14,477 bases of DNA from Acidobacteriota bacterium (GCA_024276295.1 JAJRXN010000425.1:1-14477); one strand, 5' to 3'. Numbered from the stretch's first letter, positions 6,048 through 14,047 are shown. Numbers and translations are program-made. The notes: generated by a model from the letters alone, not told the origin.

Positions 6048-7598
6048 ATGAACGACGCGCGGACCGGCGAGCGGCACTGGGCCGACAGGGAAGCCGTGGA
6101 GATCCTCCAGCGCGAGCCGGAGGCGCCGGTGGTCGAGACGGGGATCTCGCCGTCGGGGCCGTTCCACGTCGGCCACCTGCGGGAGATCCTCACCGGTGAT
6201 GCGCTGACGCGCGCGCTGCGCGAGCGCGGTGCCGCGGCGCGCCTCGTGTTCATCGTCGACAATCTCGACCCGCTGCGAAAGGTCTATCCGTTCCTCGACG
6301 CCGGGGTCTTCGGTCCGCTGGTCGGCCGTTCGCTCTGCGAGCTGCCGGCACCGGACGGCGAGGGGCGGTACGACGAGCACTTCCTGAGGCCGTTTCTGTC
6401 CGCCCTCGGGCGGCTCGGCGTCGACGCGGAGGTTCTTCCGGCCAGCGAGCTGTACGCCTCCGGCAGGATGGACGAGGTCGTGCTGCGGGCGCTCGAGCAG
6501 CGCGACCTGCTGGCCCGCATCCAGCAGGAGGTGACCGGCAAGAGCCTGCCGGAGACATGGTCGCCGTGGAACCCGCGCTGTCCCGCCTGCCGCCGGATCG
6601 ACCAGGGCGAGGTGCTCGGCTTCGACCGCGAGGCCGGCACGGTGCGCTCCCGCTGCCGCGCCTGCGGCGAAGAGGCCGAGCAGCCGATCGCTGGCGGCGG
6701 CAAGCTGACCTGGCGCGTCGACTGGCCGGCGCGCTGGAAGGCGCTGTCGGTGACCTCGGAGCCGTTCGGCAAGGACCACGCCTCGCGTGGCGGGAGCTGG
6801 GACACCGGGGCGCGGATCGCGCGCGAGGTCTACGGGATGGAGCCGCCCCATCCGGTGATCTACGAGTGGATCGGGCTCAGGGGGCAGGGCGACATGTCGT
6901 CGAGCAGGGGCAACGTGCTGACCGTCGGTGAACTGCTCGAGGTCGTCCCGCCGGAGGTGCTGCGGTACTTCGTGCTCAAGGCGCGCCCGGCGCGGGCGAT
7001 CACGTTCGACCCCGGCCTGCCGCTGCTGCGACTGGTCGACGAGGTCGACAACGCCGCGGCCCGCGGCCGCGACGAGCGGGCCCTCGAGCTGTCCCGGGCA
7101 GGTCGCTTCCGGCCGGTCGGCGTCCCGTTCCATCACCTGGTGCTCGTCGGCCAGCTCGCCGGGTTCGATGCCGAGCGCGTGATCGCGCTGCTCGAGCGCG
7201 GCGGCTACCGCGATCTCGATCGCGGAGCGGTGGAAGAGCGGCTTGTGCTGGCGCGAGGCTGGCTCGAGCGGTTCGCCCCCGACGAGGCGCGGGTCGAGAT
7301 CGCCGAGACACTTCCGGACGCGGCGCGCCACCTCGAGCCCGACCAGCGCGAGTACCTGGCCCGGCTGGCGACCCTGCTGCCGGACCTCGAGGGGGCGAGC
7401 GCCGACGCGATCCACGAACGGCTCTACGCCCTCGCCAGCATCGAGGGCGGTCCGGGGCCGCGGCGCGCGTTCGAGGCGATCTACCGCGCCCTGCTCGGGC
7501 GGGACCGCGGCCCGCGGGCGGCGAGCCTGATCGAGATCTGGGGACCACGCCGTGCCGCCGCGCGCCTGGCCGAGGCGGCGGAGGCCGCGGCCGGTTAG
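6048..7598 (+). CDS. lysS: Class I (archaeal-type) lysyl-tRNA synthetase
   Basis: Attaches lysine to tRNA-Lys in the cytosol. This is the class I enzyme of archaea and some bacteria, unrelated in fold to the usual class II LysS. The 516 residues are a normal length. The HIGH motif is PFHVGH (38-43) within SPSGPFHVGHLREILTG; the KMSKS-equivalent is DMSSSRGN (282-289), so both lysines of the usual KMSSSKG are replaced (Asp and Arg). Two zinc-knuckle pairs, CPAC (178-181) and CRAC (203-206), lie in the insertion typical of this family. The C-terminal half is helical, as expected for the anticodon-binding cage. GGAG lies 10 nt before the ATG. First gene of the lysS-uvrB-uvrC unit, with its own promoter. 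No class II lysS is visible here; whether the genome has one cannot be said. Confidence 0.95.
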   Translation: MNDARTGERHWADREAVEILQREPEAPVVETGISPSGPFHVGHLREILTGDALTRALRERGAAARLVFIVDNLDPLRKVYPFLDAGVFGPLVGRSLCELPAPDGEGRYDEHFLRPFLSALGRLGVDAEVLPASELYASGRMDEVVLRALEQRDLLARIQQEVTGKSLPETWSPWNPRCPACRRIDQGEVLGFDREAGTVRSRCRACGEEAEQPIAGGGKLTWRVDWPARWKALSVTSEPFGKDHASRGGSWDTGARIAREVYGMEPPHPVIYEWIGLRGQGDMSSSRGNVLTVGELLEVVPPEVLRYFVLKARPARAITFDPGLPLLRLVDEVDNAAARGRDERALELSRAGRFRPVGVPFHHLVLVGQLAGFDAERVIALLERGGYRDLDRGAVEERLVLARGWLERFAPDEARVEIAETLPDAARHLEPDQREYLARLATLLPDLEGASADAIHERLYALASIEGGPGPRRAFEAIYRALLGRDRGPRAASLIEIWGPRRAAARLAEAAEAAAG

Positions 7599-7602
7599 CG
7601 CG

Positions 7603-9630
7603 ATGGGACATCGGCGCCGGCGCGAGGCCGGCTTCGAACTGGTCTCCGAGTTCGAACCGAAGGGCGATCAGCCCGAGGCGATCGACGCGCTGTCCTCCGG
7701 GCTGGACGCGGGCCGGCGCGACCAGGTCCTGCTCGGCGTGACCGGTTCCGGCAAGACGTTCACCATCGCGCACGTGATCCAGCGGGCGCAGGTGCCGACG
7801 CTGGTGCTGGCGCACAACAAGACGCTCGCGGCCCAGCTCTACAACGAGTTCCGCACTCTGTTCCCCGGCAACGCGGTCGAGTACTTCGTGTCGTACTACG
7901 ACTACTACCAGCCGGAGGCGTACATCCCGCAGTCCGACACGTTCATCGAGAAGGAGGCGACGATCAACGAGGAACTCGACCGGATGCGGCATTCGGCGAC
8001 GCGCTCGCTGTTCGAGCGCCGGGACGTGATCATCGTCGCCTCGGTCTCCTGCATCTACGGTCTGGGTTCGCCCGAGGCGTACCATGGCATGATGGTGCTG
8101 CTCGAGAGCGGCGCGCGGCTCGGGCGCGACCGGCTGCTGCGCCGGCTGGTCGAGATCCAGTACCAGCGCACCGGTGGCGACCTGCGTCCGGGGTCGTTCC
8201 GCGTTCGCGGCGACGTGGTGGACATCTGGCCGGCCTACGACGAGACGGCGCTCCGCGTCGAGTTCTTCGATGACGAGATCGAGCGGATCCGTCGCATCGA
8301 TCCGCTGCGTGCCGCGACGATCGAGGAACTCGATCGCTTTCCCGTGTATCCCAACTCGCACTATGTCACTCCGCGCGAGCAACTCCAGCGCGCGATGGCG
8401 GCGATCCGCGAGGAACTCGACGGGCGGCTGGCCGAACTCGATGCGTCGGGGCACCGGCTCGAGGCCCAGCGGCTGGCGCAACGCACGATGTTCGATCTCG
8501 AGATGATCCAGGAGGTCGGCTTCTGCCACGGGATCGAGAACTACTCGCGGCACCTGACCGGCCGCGCGCCCGGCCAGCCGCCGCCGACGCTGATGGACTA
8601 CCTGCCGGACGACGCGCTGCTGGTGATCGACGAGTCGCACGTGACGATCCCCCAGCTCCGGGCGATGTATCTCGGCGATCGCTCACGCAAGCAGACGCTG
8701 GTCGAGTGGGGATTCCGGCTGCCGTCCGCGATCGACAACCGGCCGCTGACGTTCGAGGAGTTCGAGTCGATCCGGCCGCGGACGATCTTCGTCTCGGCGA
8801 CGCCCGGACCGTACGAACTCTCGCTGACGGGAGGCGAGTTCGTCGAGCAGATCGTGCGCCCGACCGGCCTGCTCGATCCGGAAATCGTGCTGCGCCCGGT
8901 CGAGGGGCAGGTCGACCATCTGCTCGGCGAGGTCCGCGCCCGCGCGGCGCGGGGCCAGCGCACGCTGGTCACCACGCTGACCAAGCGGATGGCCGAGGAA
9001 CTGACCGGGCACTACCGCGAATCGGGCGTGCGCGTCGAGTACCTCCATTCCGACGTGCACACGCTGGATCGCGTGCGGATCCTGCGCGATCTGCGGCGCG
9101 GCGAGTTCGACGTGCTGGTCGGCGTCAACCTGCTGCGCGAGGGGCTCGACCTGCCCGAGGTGTCGCTGGTCGCCGTCCTCGATGCCGACAAGGAGGGCTA
9201 CCTGCGCTCCGAGACGGCGCTGATCCAGACGATGGGCCGCGCGGCGCGCAACGTCGAGGGGCAGGTGATCCTCTACGCCGACCGGATCACCCCGAGCATG
9301 CAGCGGGCGATCGACGAGACCGAGCGGCGCCGGAGCAGGCAGCTCGCGTACAACGAGGCGCACGGGATCACGCCGGAATCGATCCGCAAGCGGATCGACG
9401 AGGTGCTCGGCTCGGTCTACGAGCGGGACTACGTCACGGTCGCCGGCCCGCCGACCCTCGGCGAGCCGGACGAGCCGCTTCCGCTCGAGCAGCTCGCGGC
9501 GAAGATCCGCGAGCTGGAACAGGAGATGTTCGAGGCCGCCGCGGCGCTGGAGTTCGAGCGCGCCGCCGAACTGCGCGACCGGGTCCGCGCCCTGCGCGAG
9601 CAGGAGACCCGGGTCGACCTGAACGCGTGA
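7603..9630 (+). CDS. uvrB: UvrABC excinuclease subunit B
   Basis: Damage-verification helicase of nucleotide excision repair, loaded by UvrA and then bound by UvrC. The protein has 675 residues, the standard length. Walker A is GVTGSGKT (45-52); the damage-probing beta-hairpin is YYDYYQPEAYIP (98-109); Walker B is DESH near residue 343; the helicase motif VSATPG lies near residue 397; helicase motif VI, QTMGRAARN, lies near residue 541; and a C-terminal UVR motif (LEQEMFEAAAALEFERAAEL) binds UvrC. The ATG at 7603 is 4 nt after the lysS stop, and no Shine-Dalgarno is close, so translation probably depends on coupling to lysS. An in-frame ATG at 7552 lies within lysS and adds 17 Arg/Pro-rich residues; I rejected it because UvrB homology starts at FELVSEFEPKGDQP. 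Confidence 0.98.
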   Translation: MGHRRRREAGFELVSEFEPKGDQPEAIDALSSGLDAGRRDQVLLGVTGSGKTFTIAHVIQRAQVPTLVLAHNKTLAAQLYNEFRTLFPGNAVEYFVSYYDYYQPEAYIPQSDTFIEKEATINEELDRMRHSATRSLFERRDVIIVASVSCIYGLGSPEAYHGMMVLLESGARLGRDRLLRRLVEIQYQRTGGDLRPGSFRVRGDVVDIWPAYDETALRVEFFDDEIERIRRIDPLRAATIEELDRFPVYPNSHYVTPREQLQRAMAAIREELDGRLAELDASGHRLEAQRLAQRTMFDLEMIQEVGFCHGIENYSRHLTGRAPGQPPPTLMDYLPDDALLVIDESHVTIPQLRAMYLGDRSRKQTLVEWGFRLPSAIDNRPLTFEEFESIRPRTIFVSATPGPYELSLTGGEFVEQIVRPTGLLDPEIVLRPVEGQVDHLLGEVRARAARGQRTLVTTLTKRMAEELTGHYRESGVRVEYLHSDVHTLDRVRILRDLRRGEFDVLVGVNLLREGLDLPEVSLVAVLDADKEGYLRSETALIQTMGRAARNVEGQVILYADRITPSMQRAIDETERRRSRQLAYNEAHGITPESIRKRIDEVLGSVYERDYVTVAGPPTLGEPDEPLPLEQLAAKIRELEQEMFEAAAALEFERAAELRDRVRALREQETRVDLNA

Positions 9631-11426
9631 TGCGCGACGATCTCCCGCCCGCGGTGACCGAGACGTTGGCCCGGATGCCGGCCCAGCCGGGCTGCTACCT
9701 GATGCGCGGCGCCGCCGGCGACGTGCTCTACGTCGGCAAGGCGCGTTCGCTGCGCGCGCGGGTGCGGTCGTACTTCCAGCCGTCGGCACGGCACGCGCCG
9801 CGGATCGCCTCGATGGTGGCCGAGGTGGCGTCGATCGACGTGATCGTCACCGGTTCGGAGATCGAGGCGCTGGTGCTCGAGAACAACCTGATCAAGGAGC
9901 ATCGGCCGCGCTACAACGTGTTGCTGCGCGACGACAAGAACTTCCCGTACCTCAAGCTCGACCATCGTTCGGAGTTCCCGCGGGTCGTGCTGGTGCGGCG
10001 TCCCCGGGCGGACGGCGCGCTGTACTTCGGGCCGTTCCTGCCGGCCTCGCACGCCCGGCGCACGCTGCGGATGATCCCCCGCTTCTTCGGCGTGGCGAGC
10101 TGCCACATCCGTTTCGACGGGCACCAGCGGCCGTGCCTGTACTGGCACCTCGATCAGTGTCTGGCGCCCTGTGCGGGCAAGGCGGATCCCGCCGAGTACC
10201 GCGAGCGGGTCGACCAGGTGCGGCTGTTCCTCGAGGGACGCGATCGCGAGCTGCTCGCCGAGCTGGAGCGCCGGATGACCGAGGCCAGCGGCGAGCTGGC
10301 GTTCGAGAAGGCGGCGCGCTACCGCGACATGATCCGCACCGTGCGTTCGCTCGGCGAGCGGCGCCAGATGAGTTCGGTCGGACTCGAGCACCTCGACTTC
10401 TGGGCCGAGTACCGGGAGGGCGACGAGGCGGCCGTCGAGCTGTTCCGGATGCGCGAGGGGCGCGTGATCGGCCGCCGCGAGTTCACCTTCGCCGAGGCGC
10501 CGGAGGTGGAGGCGTTCTACGACGTGGTGCTCGCGCAGTTCTATGCCGACGAGGAACCGCCGCCGGAGATCGTGCTGCCGCGGATGCCGCGCGAGCAGGC
10601 GCTGATCGAACGGTTCCTCTCCGGGAGGCGGGGCCGCTCCGTCCGCCTCGTGGCCCCGACGCGGGGCGAGCGGCGCCGGATGCTCGACCTGGTGGCGAAG
10701 AACGCCCGGCTGGCCTTCGAATCGCGCTTCCGCGCGCGGCACGCCCACGGTGTGCTGGCCCTCGAGGAGCTGCGCGACGGACTCGGGCTCGACGACGTGC
10801 CGTTCCGCATCGAGGGGTTCGACGTCTCGCACCTGGGGGGCGAGCAGCCCCGGGCGTCGATGGTCGTCTTCGAGGGCGGCCGGCCGAAGAAGGCCGACTA
10901 CCGGATCTACAGGCTTCGCGGCGCCGGGCCCGGCGACGACTACCGGGCGATGCGCGAGGTCGTCGGCCGGCGCTACGCCCGGCTGGCGCGCGAGGGAAAG
11001 AGGCTGCCCGACCTGGTGCTGATCGACGGAGGCAAGGGCCAGCTCGCCGCGGCGCGCCGTGCGCTGGCCGACCTCGGACTCGAGGCGTTGCCGGTGATCT
11101 CCCTCGCCAAGCGCGAGGAGGAGATCTTTCTCGAATGCTCCGGCGAGCCGGTCCTGCTCGACCGGCATTCGGCGGCACTGCGCCTGGTCCAGCAGGTCCG
11201 CGACGAGGCCCACCGCTTTGCGATCAGCCACCACCGTCGGGCCCGCAGCCGCTCGCGGCTGAGCAGTCCGCTGACGCGGATACCGGGCATCGGTCCGACG
11301 ACCGCGCGTCGGCTGCTCGAACAGTTCGGCTCGCCCGACGCGGTGCTCGCCGCGTCCGAGGAGGCCCTGGCCGCCGCCGTCGGCCCGGCGCGGGCCCGGA
11401 AGATCCGCGAAGCGCTGGACAGGTAG
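9630..11426 (+). CDS. uvrC: UvrABC excinuclease subunit C
   Basis: Dual-incision nuclease of nucleotide excision repair. The 598 residues carry the full domain set. A GIY-YIG endonuclease comes first (PGCYLMRGAAGDVLYVGKAR, 20-39). A four-cysteine cluster C158, C169, C177, C181 (spacing 10-7-3) follows, matching the Fe-S-type cysteines of UvrC. Next is a UVR motif (LERRMTEASGELAFEKAARY, near 212-231), then the RNase H-like nuclease domain with FDVSH near residue 398 and LVLIDGGKGQL near residue 465. The C-terminal tandem helix-hairpin-helix contains IPGIGPTTARRLLEQFGSP. The ATG overlaps the uvrB TGA by 1 nt (TGATG) and has no strong ribosome site, a clear case of translational coupling. The next in-frame alternative is GTG at 9627. 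A hairpin with a T-rich tail follows the stop. Confidence 0.98.
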   Translation: MRDDLPPAVTETLARMPAQPGCYLMRGAAGDVLYVGKARSLRARVRSYFQPSARHAPRIASMVAEVASIDVIVTGSEIEALVLENNLIKEHRPRYNVLLRDDKNFPYLKLDHRSEFPRVVLVRRPRADGALYFGPFLPASHARRTLRMIPRFFGVASCHIRFDGHQRPCLYWHLDQCLAPCAGKADPAEYRERVDQVRLFLEGRDRELLAELERRMTEASGELAFEKAARYRDMIRTVRSLGERRQMSSVGLEHLDFWAEYREGDEAAVELFRMREGRVIGRREFTFAEAPEVEAFYDVVLAQFYADEEPPPEIVLPRMPREQALIERFLSGRRGRSVRLVAPTRGERRRMLDLVAKNARLAFESRFRARHAHGVLALEELRDGLGLDDVPFRIEGFDVSHLGGEQPRASMVVFEGGRPKKADYRIYRLRGAGPGDDYRAMREVVGRRYARLAREGKRLPDLVLIDGGKGQLAAARRALADLGLEALPVISLAKREEEIFLECSGEPVLLDRHSAALRLVQQVRDEAHRFAISHHRRARSRSRLSSPLTRIPGIGPTTARRLLEQFGSPDAVLAASEEALAAAVGPARARKIREALDR

Positions 11427-11451
11427 CGCGCGGACAGGCGGCCGGTCGCCC

Positions 11452-11489
11452 GGCGGTGACGGTCGGCCGTGCCGCCCGCGCCTCTTTCT
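11452..11489 (+). terminator. Terminator of the lysS-uvrB-uvrC unit
   Basis: GGCGG (11452-11456) and ACGG (11459-11462) pair with CCGT (11467-11470) and CCGCC (11472-11476) around a TCGG loop, with a small internal bulge. CCTCTTTCT follows at 11481-11489. It starts 26 nt after the uvrC stop and works for the plus strand only; the minus-strand side has no T-run. Confidence 0.5.
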
Positions 11490-11493
11490 GGCG

Positions 11494-12096
11494 CTACCGT
11501 TCGTCGCGGGAGACGACGCGCCAGTCGGCGGGGTCGTCCGAGCCGGTGTCGACGACGTAGTGCACGACGCGCAGTGCGGGAAGTTCGCTCTTGAGCGCGT
11601 CGAGATCGACCGGTTCGAACCGGCGGACATTGTTGTCGTAGGCCGCCGCCGTCAGTGCGTTGGACTCGTAGCTCTCGCGGCTGCGCTTCGCGATCTTGGC
11701 CAGCGAGTAGTCGCGCGGCGCCCGCGTCTGCCAGATGACGAACGTCCTTCCGTGGCGCGCGGCAATCTCGGCGGCCCGGCGGCGCAGCGCGCGGGTCACG
11801 AAGGTCGCGTCGAGGATCACCGGGCGCCCCTCGCCGGCGATCCTGTCGGCGCGCGCGAACATCTCGTCGTAGACCCGCGTCCGGCGGTTCATGTCGGCCG
11901 CGATCTTCTCGTCGAAGATGTCCTCGCCGGCGAGGACCTCGCGGCGGATCAGATCCGTGCGCAGCATGTCGATCCCGCGTTCGCGGGCGATGATCTCGGT
12001 CGTCTCGGTCTTGTTCGTGGCCGGCAGGCCACAGGCGATCAGCACGACGTCGTGCTCGAGCCGGTCGCGGACGAATTCCAGGAACGGTTCATGCAT
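11494..12096 (-). CDS. Small P-loop kinase (AAA_33/zeta-toxin-like) with atypical Walker A
   Basis: A 200-residue soluble protein of the P-loop kinase type, related to the AAA_33 and polynucleotide-kinase-like proteins. The nucleotide-binding loop VVLIACGLPATNKTETTE places GLPATNKT at 23-30: Lys and Thr are kept, but the second and third glycines of GxxGxGK[ST] are Ala and Asn. LRTDLIRREVL (45-55) is the DxxR-type substrate segment of this fold, FDEK follows at 61-64, and VILDATFV (93-100) is the Walker B-like strand with its aspartate. Arg-rich helix 133-141 (AKIAKRSRE) would be the lid. The substrate is unknown. No antitoxin-like partner adjoins, so a toxin-antitoxin role is not supported. 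A strong AAGGAG lies 8 nt before the ATG. The stop is TAG. Confidence 0.8.
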   Translation of the reverse strand: MHEPFLEFVRDRLEHDVVLIACGLPATNKTETTEIIARERGIDMLRTDLIRREVLAGEDIFDEKIAADMNRRTRVYDEMFARADRIAGEGRPVILDATFVTRALRRRAAEIAARHGRTFVIWQTRAPRDYSLAKIAKRSRESYESNALTAAAYDNNVRRFEPVDLDALKSELPALRVVHYVVDTGSDDPADWRVVSRDER

Positions 12097-12120
12097 GGCG
12101 CGGGCTCCTTGATGCCGGGC

Positions 12121-12126
12121 AGTATA
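12121..12126 (-). promoter_or_regulatory. Possible -10 of the P-loop kinase gene
   Basis: The 65-bp divergent region 12097-12161 holds TATACT on the minus strand, 5 of 6 consensus bases and about 25 nt from the kinase ATG. The same bases give TATAGC on the plus strand for the HAD gene. No good -35 is seen on either side. Confidence 0.35.
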
Positions 12127-12161
12127 GCCGGGCCCGGAGACGGGACGCCGGGAGGAGACCG

Positions 12162-12827
12162 ATGCCGGATCCGCCGTTCGCCGCCGAGGCGGTGCTGTTC
12201 GATCTCGACGGGGTGCTCGCCGACAGCTTCGACGTCTGGCTGGCGGTGCTCGCCGAGTGCCGGGCGCGCCGCGGCCTCCGCCCGCTCGAGGCCGGCGATG
12301 TCCGCGCGATCTGGGGCCAGGGGATCGTCGCCGACTGCGAGACGCTGTTTCCGGGGACCGATCCCCGGCACCTGGCCCGCGAGTACGCGGATGGATTCGC
12401 CCGCCACATCGAGCGCGTCCGGGCGATGCCGGGCGCCCGGGAGACCGTCGCCGCGCTCGCCGCCCGGGGCGTTCCGCTGGCGCTGGTGACCAACAGTCCG
12501 CGCGCGATGGCCCGGCGCGTGCTGCAGGCGCTCGCGCTCGACCCGGCCTTCGAGGTCGTCGCGGCGGGCGACGAGGTTCCCCGGGGCAAGCCCGATCCGG
12601 CCCTGGTCCGGCTCGCGCTCGAACGGCTCGGTGTCGCTCCGGCGGCCGGCGTGATGGTGGGGGACACGCCGGCCGACCTCGAGGCGGCTTCACGCGCTGG
12701 CGTGCCGGCCGTGGGATTCCGGCTCGACGGAGGCGACGCCCGGGTCGATCGCCTGCCGGGCCTGCTCGACCTGATCGTCCCCCGTGACGCCCCCGGCGAG
12801 TCCGAAGAGCACGTCGCCCCGGAGTAG
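12162..12827 (+). CDS. HAD-superfamily phosphatase (phosphoglycolate phosphatase-like)
   Basis: A 221-residue cytosolic hydrolase of the HAD IA subfamily with all four motifs. Motif I is FDLDGVLADS (13-22) with the nucleophile Asp14 and acid/base Asp16; motif II is VTNS (109-112); motif III contributes Lys143 in RGKPDP; and motif IV is GDTPADLEAA (167-176). The alpha-helical cap lies at about 22-85. This layout is shared by phosphoglycolate phosphatase (Gph), beta-phosphoglucomutase and pyrophosphatase PpaX, so the substrate cannot be read from sequence. GGAGGAG precedes the ATG by about 4 nt. A glycerate 2-kinase gene lies about 1.3 kb away, which would suit a glycolate/glycerate theme, but this is weak. 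The last 45 codons and stop overlap, antisense, the end of the XRE gene. Confidence 0.9.
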   Translation: MPDPPFAAEAVLFDLDGVLADSFDVWLAVLAECRARRGLRPLEAGDVRAIWGQGIVADCETLFPGTDPRHLAREYADGFARHIERVRAMPGARETVAALAARGVPLALVTNSPRAMARRVLQALALDPAFEVVAAGDEVPRGKPDPALVRLALERLGVAPAAGVMVGDTPADLEAASRAGVPAVGFRLDGGDARVDRLPGLLDLIVPRDAPGESEEHVAPE

Positions 12828-13886
12828 CGACTGGAGCGGCAGCGTGCGCGGCGCCTGTCGGTCGGAGCCGTGGCGTCGCATCACCGCCCGGCACGCCCGT
12901 CCCGCGTCACGCGCCCGTCCCGGTGCGCGGTCGAGCCGGTGCAGCTCCTCGGCCAGCCCATGAGCACAGGCCACGAGGTCCGACAGCCGCAGCGGGCGTG
13001 CGGTGCGCAGGGCGCGGCCGACGGCGCGCAGCCCGGCGCTGGGCCGGCGGCTGGCGGCCAGCGCCCGGGCCCACGCAAGGTCGGCCTCGATCTGCAGCAC
13101 GGCGTGCTCGGCGCGCCGGGAGGCCTTTTCGGCCAGCGTCAGCGCGGCGCTCAGGCGCCCTCCGGAACGGAACGCCTCCGATGCGAGGATCATCGCCATC
13201 GTCCGCACCGGTCCTTCCGAAAGCGAGCCCTCGTCGCGCGCCAGGCGTTCGGCGGCCTCGATCGGCCGGTTCCACGCGATGATCGCGGCGATCTCGAGCA
13301 GCCGCGACCACGCGCAGCCGGGCGTGACGGCGCGGGCGAACGCCCACGCGGAGCCGGTCTCGTCGCCGCCGAGCGCCGCCGCGGAGGCCCGCAGCAGGAC
13401 CCGGGAATCCGCCGTCGGCAGGCGCGAGACCGCCGAGCGCGTCAGGCGCGTCGCGTTTCGCCAGCGGCCGAGCGCGGCTTCGGCCGTCGACCAGGCGGCG
13501 AGGCTCTCGCCTTCCGGGATCCGGCCGCGCGAGATGGCGCAGGCCGCGCGCCAGCAGCTCGCCGCGCGGTCCCACGCGCGCCGGCGATACGCTTCCGCGG
13601 CGCGTTCGTCGAGGTCGACCGGATCGGAACCGTGATTCCGGATCACCGCGTCGATCCGCTCGAGGACCGGGAGCGGAGGCTCCCCCAGGGCGTGCATCAG
13701 GCCGAGAAAGCGCGGCAGCGCGAGATCCGCCTGGCCGTTCTCGACGCGCGAGAGATGCGATCGTGTCACGCGGATGCCGATCTCGTCCGTGACGCGTTCG
13801 ATGTCGTCGAGCGAGAGATGGACGTTCTCCCGCAGCGTGCGAATCGTCCTTCCCAGTGTCCGGCGAAGCTCCGTCTGATGCGACAT
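12690..13886 (-). CDS. XRE-family regulator with helical-repeat (TPR-like) C-terminal region
   Basis: A probable transcription regulator of 398 residues. The N-terminus is an XRE/Cro helix-turn-helix (about residues 7-78): LGRTIRTLRENVHLSLDDIE leads into a longer than usual turn (RVTDEIGIRV), then the recognition helix TRSHLSRVENGQ. Residues 95-335 are a series of Ala/Arg-rich amphipathic helices (for example AAEAYRRRAWDRAASCWRAA) that look like TPR-type repeats, a layout seen in peptide- or ligand-sensing XRE proteins; no ligand can be inferred. The ATG at 13886 has GGAGG 8 nt upstream; the open frame extends to 13979 without homologous-looking sequence. The last 46 codons lie opposite the conserved end of the HAD gene, so this C-terminus may be the result of a lost stop. 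Confidence 0.8.
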   Translation of the reverse strand: MSHQTELRRTLGRTIRTLRENVHLSLDDIERVTDEIGIRVTRSHLSRVENGQADLALPRFLGLMHALGEPPLPVLERIDAVIRNHGSDPVDLDERAAEAYRRRAWDRAASCWRAACAISRGRIPEGESLAAWSTAEAALGRWRNATRLTRSAVSRLPTADSRVLLRASAAALGGDETGSAWAFARAVTPGCAWSRLLEIAAIIAWNRPIEAAERLARDEGSLSEGPVRTMAMILASEAFRSGGRLSAALTLAEKASRRAEHAVLQIEADLAWARALAASRRPSAGLRAVGRALRTARPLRLSDLVACAHGLAEELHRLDRAPGRARDAGRACRAVMRRHGSDRQAPRTLPLQSLLRGDVLFGLAGGVTGDDQVEQARQAIDPGVASVEPESHGRHASA

Positions 13887-13917
13887 GTCGTCCCCTCCTG
13901 TCTTCCAGCCTTCCGAT

Positions 13918-13936
13918 CGCCGCGCGGCGCGCGGCG
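13918..13936. repeat. Perfect 8+8 palindrome upstream of the XRE gene
   Basis: CGCCGCGC and GCGCGGCG are separated by GGC, 32 nt before the XRE start codon. It could be an autoregulatory operator or an RNA hairpin. It is made only of G and C in GC-rich DNA, so chance is a serious alternative. Confidence 0.3.
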
Positions 13937-13979
13937 GCCCCGTACGACGGAAGATCGGCGGGGCGCCAGCCGTCGCCAA

Positions 13980-14022
13980 GAGCCCCCGGAGGGCGGGGGA
14001 GGCATCGCTTCACCGGGGGCTC
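13980..14022. terminator. 10+10 inverted repeat between glycerate kinase and XRE genes
   Basis: GAGCCCCCGG (13980-13989) and CCGGGGGCTC (14013-14022) are perfect arms around a 23-nt loop. Read on the minus strand it lies about 100 nt past the glycerate kinase stop and is followed by only TT, so it could end that transcript or act in the XRE leader. The rest of 13887-14121 contains no gene that I can support. Confidence 0.4.
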
Positions 14023-14047
14023 GCTAACCTGCTGGAGTCCCGAGTGT

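Noticed and set aside
5964..7415. A 483-codon minus-strand open frame opposite lysS
   Set aside because: It mirrors lysS, whose HVGH, zinc-knuckle and MSSSRG motifs are unambiguous; the antisense peptide is Arg/Pro/Leu-rich with no domain.
9429..11630. A 733-codon minus-strand open frame opposite uvrC
   Set aside because: It is long only because GC-rich antisense frames lack stops; the plus strand encodes complete UvrC.
11494..12161. P-loop kinase as a zeta toxin of a toxin-antitoxin pair
   Set aside because: There is no small antitoxin-like gene beside it, the neighbour is a divergent HAD phosphatase, and the Walker A is atypical.
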